Both the position numbers and the translations under genes were made by a program. DNA of 59,817 bases, taken from Desulfofundulus salinus. GTDB lineage: Bacteria > Bacillota > Desulfotomaculia > Desulfotomaculales > Desulfovirgulaceae. Numbering within the stretch: the stretch's first letter is position 1; every line of letters begins with the position of its first letter. A model generated the notes under the pieces. That model worked only from the letters and a program-made list of their open reading frames with translations, did not search any database and was not told where the DNA came from. Shown here piece by piece: positions 53,178 through 59,817 of this stretch. Location: NCBI RefSeq assembly GCF_003627965.1, contig NZ_RBWE01000001.1, positions 878,607 to 938,423 on the forward strand, in the 5' to 3' direction.

Positions 53178-53444
53178 TTGCCCAGGGTAAAAAAGGTGCC
53201 TCAGCGGATGTGTGTGGGCTGCCAGGAAATGAGACCAAAGAAAGAATTAATCCGGGTGGTGCGTACTCCACAGGACACCGTTGAGATTGATCCTACAGGC
53301 AAGCGTTCCGGGCGCGGAGCCTACATCTGCCCCCGGCGGGAGTGCTTGCAAAAGGCCGTTAAAGGCAAGCGGTTGGAGAAGGCCCTGCAGCGTTCCATTG
53401 CCCCGGAAATCATCCAGTCCCTGGCCGAGGGATTGCAGGAATGA
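53178..53444 (+). CDS. ylxR: YlxR family RNA-binding protein (DUF448)
   Basis: The 88-residue protein has RMCVGCQEMRPKKELIRVV and GRGAYICPRRECLQKAVK, the YlxR pattern with paired Cys. The TTG start follows AGGAAGGTGA. It sits in the conserved nusA-ylxR-ylxQ-infB order and overlaps ylxQ by 4 nt. Confidence 0.92.
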   Translation: MPRVKKVPQRMCVGCQEMRPKKELIRVVRTPQDTVEIDPTGKRSGRGAYICPRRECLQKAVKGKRLEKALQRSIAPEIIQSLAEGLQE

Positions 53445-53758
53445 GGGGCGGGGGAGTAACGCAGCTGCTTTTTCTGGCCCGGCGTGCCGGGCGCATCGTT
53501 GGGGGGGATAGGGCGGTACGCGCCGCCATCCAGCGGGGTTACGCCAGACTGGTGCTTCTGGCCACCAATGCTTCCGGGCGTACCAAAAGGACCTTTTTGT
53601 TTTTGACCCGTTCTATGGGGGTTCCCGTGGTTACCTGGGGACTAAAAGAAGAATTGGGTCGTATCTTGAACCGGGCTACCTGTGCCGTCATGGCCGTTAC
53701 CGATGAAAACTTTTCCCAGGGGATTTTAAAACATTTAGAAAGGGGAGATAGTGGCTAG
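53441..53758 (+). CDS. ylxQ: L7Ae-family ribosomal protein YlxQ
   Basis: The 105-residue protein has the L7Ae/L30e fold pattern (FLARRAGRIVGGDRAVRAAI, LVLLATNASGRTKR), which binds kink-turn RNA. ATGA overlap with ylxR. Its stop codon TAG is the first three bases of the heptamer repeat block. Confidence 0.92.
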   Translation: MRGGGVTQLLFLARRAGRIVGGDRAVRAAIQRGYARLVLLATNASGRTKRTFLFLTRSMGVPVVTWGLKEELGRILNRATCAVMAVTDENFSQGILKHLERGDSG

Positions 53759-53839
53759 TCGTTAGTTGTTAGTCGTTGGTGGTTGGTGGCGACTGACAGC
53801 TGCAACTGACGACTGATGACTAACCACCAGCCACCCACT
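53756..53839. repeat. Inverted heptamer tandem repeat block between ylxQ and infB
   Basis: Five 7-mers on the left (TAGTCGT, TAGTTGT, TAGTCGT, TGGTGGT, TGGTGGC) face five on the right (ACTGACG, ACTGATG, ACTAACC, ACCAGCC, ACCCACT) across GACTGACAGCTGCA. The two sides can pair in RNA as a long hairpin. The block resembles the heptanucleotide repeats known from cyanobacteria. It ends 3 nt before the infB ribosome-binding site. Confidence 0.7.
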
Positions 53840-53853
53840 CTGGAGGTGTTTGC

Positions 53854-56403
53854 ATGGTCAAAAAACGAGTCCACGAACTGGCCAAAGAACTGAACATAGA
53901 AAGTAAGGAGCTGATGCAAAAGCTTAGTAATATGGGCATTTCAGTGAAATCACCCCTCTCCACCCTGCAGGATGCGGAGGTGGAGCGGGTGCTGGCCGAG
54001 TTAAAGGGCGGGAATGAAAAAGTGGTGAACAATAAAGGTGGAAGCCAGCAGGCCCAGGCACCGGCGGCCCAGGCACAGGCCAGGGCGGATAAGCCTAAGG
54101 AGGGCAAAAACAATCATAAAAAACGGCACGCGGAACGCCCCCGGCACCAGCAGGACGCCCGACGCTATGACCGCGGGCCGGGGCTGGTGGACCGGGTACC
54201 CTCCCGTCCTCCGGACCGGCGTTTTCAGGAGCGCCCGTTGAAGGTGGAACCGCCCCAACCCCAGCCAAGGGCTCAGCAACCCCAACAGGTCCAGCAGCCC
54301 GCCAACAAGGTGCAGCAGCCTGCTGCCCGCGGTAGAATGCCTGCCGAAAGAAAGACCCAGGCCGCCCCTCCCCAGGGTGAAGCGACCGGGCGCCAGCCGG
54401 CCAAAACAAGGCCTGAACATTTAAAGGTGCCCAAAGTTCCGCAGGAAATTAAGGCCGTTAGCGAAAAGGTGCGGTCCGATAAAACCCGGGGGGAAAAGAA
54501 ACAGGAAAAACAACATACCGCCCGGGCCCGGGACAGGAAAGAGCTCCTGGATGAAACCCTGGTCGACCGCAAGTTGCGGCCCCTGACCAGCCAGAAAAAG
54601 AAAACGGCGCCCAGGGAGCCGGAACCCAAACCTGTGGTGGAGAAAAAGCCCATTGTTATTGGCGAATCCATTACGGTGAAGGAACTGGCCGAAAAGATGA
54701 AGAAGAGCCCGGCCGAGGTAATTAAGAAACTAATGATGCTGGGTGTGCTGGCCACCATCAACCAGGAAATTGATGCCGATACCGCCACTATCCTGGCCCA
54801 GGAATTGGGTTTTGAAGTGGAAGTCAAGGTGGAACAGGATGTCGAGGCTCTCTTCATGCAGGAGCCGGAAGATGATCCCGCCGATTTACAGCCGCGCCCT
54901 TGTGTGGTTACGGTTATGGGCCACGTGGATCACGGGAAAACTTCCCTGCTGGATGCTATTCGCGAGACCAATGTTACCGCCACGGAAGCCGGTGGGATTA
55001 CCCAGCATATCGGTGCCTATCAGGTAGAGCATAATAATAAAAAGATTACCTTTCTGGACACCCCGGGTCATGAAGCTTTTACCGCCATGCGTGCCCGGGG
55101 AGCCAGGGTCACGGATATCGCCATTTTAGTGGTGGCGGCAGACGACGGGGTAATGCCCCAAACCGTAGAAGCCATCAACCATGCCAAAGCTGCAGGCGTA
55201 CCCATTATAGTGGCCATCAACAAGATCGACCGGCCCGATGCCAATCCCGACCGGGTTAAACAGCAGCTTACCGAGTACGGTCTGGTGGCTGAAGAATGGG
55301 GCGGCGACACGGTGATGGTTCCCGTCAGCGCCAGGACACGCCAGGGGTTGGAAGATCTCCTGGAAATGATTCTGCTGGTGGCCGAAATGCAGGAATTAAA
55401 GGCCAATCCCAACCGTCCCGCCAGGGGAACGGTGATTGAGGCCGAACTGGATAAGGGGCGAGGTCCGGTGGCCACGGTGCTGGTGCAAAACGGCACGCTC
55501 TCGGTGGGCGATAACCTGGTGGCGGGTACGACCTGGGCGCGGGTGCGGGCCATGATGGACTATAAAGGCCGGCGGGTGAAAAAGGCGGGTCCTTCCACGC
55601 CGGTAGAGGTCCTTGGTTTTTCGGAAGTACCCCAGGCCGGCGACCAGTTTTTTGTAGTGCCTGATGAAAAGACCGCCCGTCAAATAGCCGAAAAGCGGGC
55701 CAACCGCAAGCGCGAAGAGGAATTTAAGGCCGCCATGCCCCGGGTTTCCCTGGACGCCCTCTTTAACCAGATTAAAGAAGGCCAGGTTAAGGAACTGCGG
55801 GTGATCATCAAGGCCGATGTACAGGGTTCGGCCGAGGCGTTGAAACAGGCCCTCGAGCGTCTATCCACGGAAGAAGTAAAGGTAAACATCATCCACCAGG
55901 GTGTGGGGGCAATCACCGAAACGGACATCATGCTTGCTTCGGCTTCCAACGCCATTATCATCGGCTTTAACGTACGTCCCGATGTTAACGCCCGCCGCGT
56001 GGCTGAGAAAGAAAAGGTGGATATCCGCCTCTACCGGGTAATTTACGATGCCATCGAAGACGTCAAGGCGGCCATGAGCGGTCTTTTGGAGCCCGAGTAC
56101 CGGGAAGTGATCCTTGGCCGGGCCGAAGTACGGAAAACCTTTAAGATTTCTAAAGTGGGCACCATTGCCGGCTGTTACGTGACCGATGGCAAAATTGTCC
56201 GGGATGCCGGCGTCAGGGTCATCCGGGATGGTGTGGTTATTTATGAAGGCAAGCTGGATTCCTTAAAACGGTTCAAGGACGACGTCCGGGAAGTGATGCA
56301 GGGCTACGAATGCGGCCTCGCCCTGGAAAAGTATAATGAGATCAGGGAGGGCGATATCATCGAGGCCTTTACCATGGAAGCGGTAAAAAGGGAACTGGCC
56401 TAG
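53854..56403 (+). CDS. infB: Translation initiation factor IF-2
   Basis: The 849-residue GTPase has an N-terminal IF2_N domain ([20 protein letters not shown]), a long Gln/Pro/Lys-rich variable region (about residues 60-260), a second IF2_N, and the G domain ([35 protein letters not shown]). Domains II-IV follow. GGAGGTG precedes the ATG. Confidence 0.97.
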   Translation: MVKKRVHELAKELNIESKELMQKLSNMGISVKSPLSTLQDAEVERVLAELKGGNEKVVNNKGGSQQAQAPAAQAQARADKPKEGKNNHKKRHAERPRHQQDARRYDRGPGLVDRVPSRPPDRRFQERPLKVEPPQPQPRAQQPQQVQQPANKVQQPAARGRMPAERKTQAAPPQGEATGRQPAKTRPEHLKVPKVPQEIKAVSEKVRSDKTRGEKKQEKQHTARARDRKELLDETLVDRKLRPLTSQKKKTAPREPEPKPVVEKKPIVIGESITVKELAEKMKKSPAEVIKKLMMLGVLATINQEIDADTATILAQELGFEVEVKVEQDVEALFMQEPEDDPADLQPRPCVVTVMGHVDHGKTSLLDAIRETNVTATEAGGITQHIGAYQVEHNNKKITFLDTPGHEAFTAMRARGARVTDIAILVVAADDGVMPQTVEAINHAKAAGVPIIVAINKIDRPDANPDRVKQQLTEYGLVAEEWGGDTVMVPVSARTRQGLEDLLEMILLVAEMQELKANPNRPARGTVIEAELDKGRGPVATVLVQNGTLSVGDNLVAGTTWARVRAMMDYKGRRVKKAGPSTPVEVLGFSEVPQAGDQFFVVPDEKTARQIAEKRANRKREEEFKAAMPRVSLDALFNQIKEGQVKELRVIIKADVQGSAEALKQALERLSTEEVKVNIIHQGVGAITETDIMLASASNAIIIGFNVRPDVNARRVAEKEKVDIRLYRVIYDAIEDVKAAMSGLLEPEYREVILGRAEVRKTFKISKVGTIAGCYVTDGKIVRDAGVRVIRDGVVIYEGKLDSLKRFKDDVREVMQGYECGLALEKYNEIREGDIIEAFTMEAVKRELA

Positions 56404-56428
56404 CAGGGTGAACGGGGAGGTGCGGATT

Positions 56429-56788
56429 GTGCCCTATCGTCCGGAACGGTTGGCCGAAATCATTAAGAAAGAAGTATCGGACATGCTACGGGATGAACTT
56501 AAGGATCCGCGCATCGGTTTTGTCACCATTACCGGGGTCGAGGTATCGCCTGACCTGCGCTATGCCAGGATCTTTTTCAGTGTCCTGGGTTCGGAGGAGG
56601 AGGCTAAAGCTTCCCTTGAAGCTTTAAATCGCGCCCGGGGCTACGTGCGCAGTGAACTGGGGCGGCGGATCCGCTTGAGATATGCCCCGGAAATTTCCTT
56701 TAAGCTGGATCCTTCCATCCAGCGGGGTATCCGGGTGATGGAGCTGCTGCATGACGTGAAAGAACGGGGTGCCGCGGGTGATGACTAG
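56429..56788 (+). CDS. rbfA: Ribosome-binding factor A
   Basis: About 119 residues with the RbfA KH-like pattern ([59 protein letters not shown]). GTG 56429 is favoured, with GGGGAGGTG about 7 nt upstream and the usual family start; GTG 56408 would precede that site. It overlaps the nrnA gene by a few bases. Confidence 0.95.
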   Translation: MPYRPERLAEIIKKEVSDMLRDELKDPRIGFVTITGVEVSPDLRYARIFFSVLGSEEEAKASLEALNRARGYVRSELGRRIRLRYAPEISFKLDPSIQRGIRVMELLHDVKERGAAGDD

Positions 56789-57752
56789 CCTGGGTACAAT
56801 AGCAGAATGCCTTAAAAAGTCCAGGCGGGTAGTTTTAAGCGGGCACGTCATGCCCGACGGGGACTGCCTGGGTTCGGTAGCGGCCCTTGGCCTCGGTCTT
56901 TTAAAATTGGGCAAGGAAGTAACCCTGGCCAGTCCCGATCCCCTGCCCGAGCTATACCACTTTCTTCCCGGGGCGGACCGCTTTCTCATCGGGGAGCAGG
57001 CCTTGAAGGGGGATTATGATACCTTTGTGGTCCTGGATAGTTCCGTGCCCGAGCGGCTGGGCCCGTTAAAAGATCTGCTTTTTCGCGATTTGGTGGTCTG
57101 TATCATTGACCATCATGTGGGCAAACACGATTTTGGTCACCACGTCTATGTCGATCCGAAAGCGGCGGCAACCGGTGAAATTATCCAGGACCTTTTGGAT
57201 TTGCTGCAGGTACAGCCGCAGGTGGAGATAGCCAGCTGCCTTTATACGGCCATTGTTACCGATACCGGTTCCTTTCGTTACCAGAACACTACCCCCCTCA
57301 CCCACCGCCGGGTGGCCAGGCTCATGGACGAAGGGGTTGATGCTGCCCGGCTGAATGTATTGTTGTTTGAACAGAAATCCCTTTTACACCTGCGGGTTCT
57401 CCAGGCGGCCCTGCAGACGCTGGATCTTACCCCCTGTGGACGGGTAGCCTGGATGAGCGTTACCCGCGAAACACTTGATAGTTTGGGAGCCCGGGAGGAG
57501 CATACCGACGGGCTCATCGACTATGTGCGTTCCCTGCGCGGGGTGGAGGTGGCCCTGTTGTTTCGGGAAATTGTTCCCGGCCGCTGGAAGGTAGGTTTAC
57601 GCTCCCGGGGGCGGGTGGATGTGCAGCGCGTAGCCTCCCGGTTTAACGGCGGGGGCCACCTCCGGGCTGCAGGAGCGGTGGTGGAAGGAGAAGGAGGGGT
57701 GATCACCAAAAGGGTGGTAGAGGCCGTCCTGAAAGCGATGCAGGAGGAGTAA
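56781..57752 (+). CDS. nrnA: DHH family phosphoesterase (NrnA-like nanoRNase/pAp phosphatase)
   Basis: About 323 residues. [26 protein letters not shown] and the name-giving IIDHHVG ligate two metals; the DHHA1 domain ends with [12 protein letters not shown]. The enzyme degrades short RNA oligomers and pAp. ATG 56781 or GTG 56778 are both possible starts. It is in its usual place between rbfA and truB. Confidence 0.93.
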   Translation: MTSLGTIAECLKKSRRVVLSGHVMPDGDCLGSVAALGLGLLKLGKEVTLASPDPLPELYHFLPGADRFLIGEQALKGDYDTFVVLDSSVPERLGPLKDLLFRDLVVCIIDHHVGKHDFGHHVYVDPKAAATGEIIQDLLDLLQVQPQVEIASCLYTAIVTDTGSFRYQNTTPLTHRRVARLMDEGVDAARLNVLLFEQKSLLHLRVLQAALQTLDLTPCGRVAWMSVTRETLDSLGAREEHTDGLIDYVRSLRGVEVALLFREIVPGRWKVGLRSRGRVDVQRVASRFNGGGHLRAAGAVVEGEGGVITKRVVEAVLKAMQEE

Positions 57753-57753
57753 A

Positions 57754-58677
57754 ATGGATGGTATTTTGAATATTTTAAAGCCGCCCGGGATGACCTCCCA
57801 TGATGTGGTGGCCTTTATCCGGCGCCTGGTTGGTGGTGAGAAGACGGGTCATACCGGCACCCTCGACCCGGGGGCGGCGGGGGTGCTGCCGGTATGCGTG
57901 GGGCGGGCCACCCGGGTAATCCAGTTTCTTCCCGGTGATAAGGAATACCGGGCGGAAATTACCTTTGGCCGGGCTACTTCTACCGGCGATGCCTTTGGGG
58001 AAGTGGTTTACCGGGGCGATGCCACAACACTAACCAGCGGGGCGTTAGAAGAAGCTTTGCGGGCCTTTGTGGGAGAAATCATGCAGGTTCCGCCCATGAC
58101 TTCGGCGGTCCGTTACCAGGGTAAAAAGCTTTATGAGCTGGCCCGGCAGGGAGTGGAGGTGAAACGACAGCCTCGACGGGTAAATATTTATTCCCTGCGG
58201 TTGGTGCGCATGGATCGCGCAGGTACACCTCATCCCCGGGCGCTGGTAGATGTGGCCTGTTCCGCCGGAACATACATACGCACATTGTGCGCCGATTTGG
58301 GACAACTATTGGGGTGCGGGGCGTATATGAGTTTTCTTTTACGCACCAGGGCGGGCGCTTTTTCCATAGATAAAGCACTTACCCTGGAAGAAGTGGAGGA
58401 ATGTGCCCGGCAGGGTACGCTTTTAAGTAAGCTGGTGAAAGTGGAGCAGGCGCTGGAGCATTTGCCCTGCATATATGTCCGGCCGGGGGCAGTGGATCGG
58501 GTTAAGTCCGGCAGCCCTTTATACTGGCCGGGTGTGGCCACAGCACCCGATTTTTTGCAGGAAGGCCAGCTGGTTAGACTGTGTACCGACCGGGCTATTT
58601 TGGCTGTGGCCAGGTCAGTGGCCGACCCGAAACGGCCGGGGTACTACCAGTTTCAACCTGTAAGGGTGTTAATTTAA
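57754..58677 (+). CDS. truB: tRNA pseudouridine(55) synthase TruB
   Basis: The 307-residue enzyme has LNILKPPGMTSHDVV, the catalytic GHTGTLDPGAAGVLPV, then PPMTSAVRYQGKKLYELARQG and CSAGTYIRTLCADLG. The C-terminal PUA-like part is present. It starts one base after nrnA. AGGAGGAG precedes the ATG. Confidence 0.96.
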   Translation: MDGILNILKPPGMTSHDVVAFIRRLVGGEKTGHTGTLDPGAAGVLPVCVGRATRVIQFLPGDKEYRAEITFGRATSTGDAFGEVVYRGDATTLTSGALEEALRAFVGEIMQVPPMTSAVRYQGKKLYELARQGVEVKRQPRRVNIYSLRLVRMDRAGTPHPRALVDVACSAGTYIRTLCADLGQLLGCGAYMSFLLRTRAGAFSIDKALTLEEVEECARQGTLLSKLVKVEQALEHLPCIYVRPGAVDRVKSGSPLYWPGVATAPDFLQEGQLVRLCTDRAILAVARSVADPKRPGYYQFQPVRVLI

Positions 58678-58731
58678 TACATACATCTTAATACATACAT
58701 CCTATGTGTAGCCACGGGGGCTTGATGGACT

Positions 58732-59688
58732 GTGAAAGTTTACGAAACATGGGAAGGACTGCGAAACCAATACGCAAATTTAATGGTCGGCCTGGGGAAC
58801 TTCGATGGAGTACACCTGGGACACCGGCAGTTAATTTGCAAAATGGTGGCCGCGGCCCGTGAAAAGAAAGCCACGCCGGCAGTTTTTACCTTTCATCCCC
58901 ATCCCCTGGCGGTGTTAGATCCGGAACATGCCCCCCCTTTGCTGCTTACCCCCCACGCCAAGGAAAGGATCATGTGCCGCCTGGGCGTGGAAGTTTTGCT
59001 GCGCGTTCCCTTTACTGCCGGGTTTGCCCGGATTGGTCCGCGGGAGTTTATTGAAGAGGTATTATACCGGGGATTGGGTGTAAAAGCCGTTTTCGTGGGT
59101 TATAACTATACCTTCGGCTACCGGGGGGAGGGTACTCCCGAACTTTTAAAGGAATACAGTCACAAGTACGGGTTCGAAGTACATGTGGTACCTCCGGTGA
59201 CTGTGGACGGCCAGGTGGTCAGCAGCACGCTGATCCGTAGCCTGTTGCTGGCCGGGGAAGTTACAAAGGCCGCTCACTTCATGGGTTACTATCCCTTTGT
59301 GGAAGGCCAGGTGGTAACCGGGGACCGGCGGGGAGCAACTTTGGGCTTTCCCACCGCGAATTTAAATCCCGAGGAGGGGCTTTTGGTACCGGCCAACGGG
59401 GTTTACTCGGTGGAGGTGGAGGTGGATGGTGATCGCTTCCTGGGCGTAGCGAACATTGGTACCAAACCCACCTTCAACACTCGAAATGTCCGTCCCAACA
59501 TCGAGGTCCACCTGCTTGATTTTCAGGGAAACCTTTACGGGCAGTGGATTCTCGTGCGCTTCAGGCGCCGCCTGCGGGAAGAGAGACGGTTTGCCTCCGT
59601 GGCCGAGCTGGTAGCCCAGATCCAAAAAGACATCCACCAGGCCAGGATGGAATACGGCGGGGAACAAAGGTCATATAAATACAAGTAA
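58732..59688 (+). CDS. ribF: Bifunctional riboflavin kinase/FAD synthetase
   Basis: The 318-residue protein has the FAD synthetase half (VGLGNFDGVHLGHRQLI, FVGYNYTFGYRGEGT, SSTLIRSLL) and the riboflavin kinase half (GDRRGATLGFPTANLNP, NGVYSVEVEVDG, NIGTKPTF). GTG start. It ends the recognisable operon; rpsO would often follow but lies beyond the window if present. Confidence 0.96.
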   Translation: MKVYETWEGLRNQYANLMVGLGNFDGVHLGHRQLICKMVAAAREKKATPAVFTFHPHPLAVLDPEHAPPLLLTPHAKERIMCRLGVEVLLRVPFTAGFARIGPREFIEEVLYRGLGVKAVFVGYNYTFGYRGEGTPELLKEYSHKYGFEVHVVPPVTVDGQVVSSTLIRSLLLAGEVTKAAHFMGYYPFVEGQVVTGDRRGATLGFPTANLNPEEGLLVPANGVYSVEVEVDGDRFLGVANIGTKPTFNTRNVRPNIEVHLLDFQGNLYGQWILVRFRRRLREERRFASVAELVAQIQKDIHQARMEYGGEQRSYKYK

Positions 59689-59721
59689 AGTAAATATTCA
59701 GTAAAACCGTTATGAGGAGGA

Positions 59722-59817
59722 TGCGGCGCTGTCCGGAGCGAACGACTTGCGAAGCGCCGGTAACAGCACCCGGTGAAGCGAGGCTACCGGCTCGGCTCTC
59801 GAGGACACATGATGAAC
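59722..59817. repeat. Structured GC-rich repeat element, copy B, cut by the window edge
   Basis: Inverted arms CGGCGCT/AGCGCCG (about 59724-59759) and CCGGTA/TACCGG (59757-59762, 59785-59790) are present. The core 59746-59770 matches copy A (15318-15342) at 23 of 25 positions. The phrasing GGTGAAGCGAGGCTACCGG recalls domain I of bacterial group II introns, so an intron may begin here, but its body would lie outside the window. Confidence 0.4.

Noticed and set aside
53756-53839. The heptamer block as a CRISPR array
   Set aside because: Units are 7 nt, contiguous and lack spacers; no cas gene is present.

Overview
The window looks like a chromosomal segment of a thermophilic, spore-forming member of the Desulfotomaculum/Desulfofundulus/Pelotomaculum group (Peptococcaceae-like Firmicutes). 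This is inferred from gene content: strong Shine-Dalgarno sequences with many GTG and TTG starts, sporulation genes (ytrH, ytrI-like, ytvI), TRAP-TAXI transport, a Tat-exported iron-sulfur redox module, TauE/SafE exporters, sigma-54 signalling and a BpsA branched-polyamine synthase, a thermophile trait. No plasmid, phage or CRISPR signature was seen.

Layout. 1-4.3 kb: end of etfA, a biotin carrier protein and a TRAP-TAXI operon (binding protein, DUF1850 protein, fused permease). 4.4-6.3 kb: trmK and a Nif3-like gene. 6.5-11 kb: a KamA/AblB beta-lysine acetylation pair followed by a complete amino-acid ABC importer. 11-15.3 kb: ytrH/ytrI, then a Tat-exported ferredoxin-type subunit, a cytochrome b, TatC and TatA. 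15.3-16.3 kb: repeats, a small coiled-coil gene, a MITE-like element and rnpB with promoter and terminator. 16.3-18.9 kb: two lipid-linked-sugar type glycosyltransferases and a small Cys-rich protein on the minus strand. 19-21.4 kb: a Ski2-like helicase split by an apparent one-base frameshift.

21.5-23.9 kb (minus strand) is the most unusual locus: an agr-like operon of a separate multi-pass membrane protein, a two-TM histidine kinase, AgrB and a 42-residue AgrD-like peptide in which serine replaces the ring cysteine, with no response regulator. 23.9-28.5 kb: gamma-carbonic anhydrase, a possible short RNA or attenuator, acuA and an NtrC/NtrB-type two-component system. Divergent from this system are two palindromic candidate activator sites and a good candidate sigma-54 promoter. 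28.8-32.7 kb: an unknown protein and two convergent TauE/SafE modules. 32.7-37.9 kb: two CRP/FNR-like operators, an NfnB-like flavoprotein fused to an MvhD domain, a PAS histidine kinase and bpsA.

37.9-59.8 kb is largely a housekeeping superoperon: rpsB-tsf-pyrH-frr, a small ferredoxin, uppS-cdsA-ytvI-dxr-rseP-ispG-proS, an MGDG-synthase-type glycosyltransferase, MgtC, then rimP-nusA-ylxR-ylxQ-infB-rbfA-nrnA-truB-ribF. A non-autonomous transposon-like element sits between bpsA and the rpsB promoter. An inverted heptamer-repeat block precedes infB. The window ends in a structured repeat that shares a 25-nt core with a copy near 15.3 kb.
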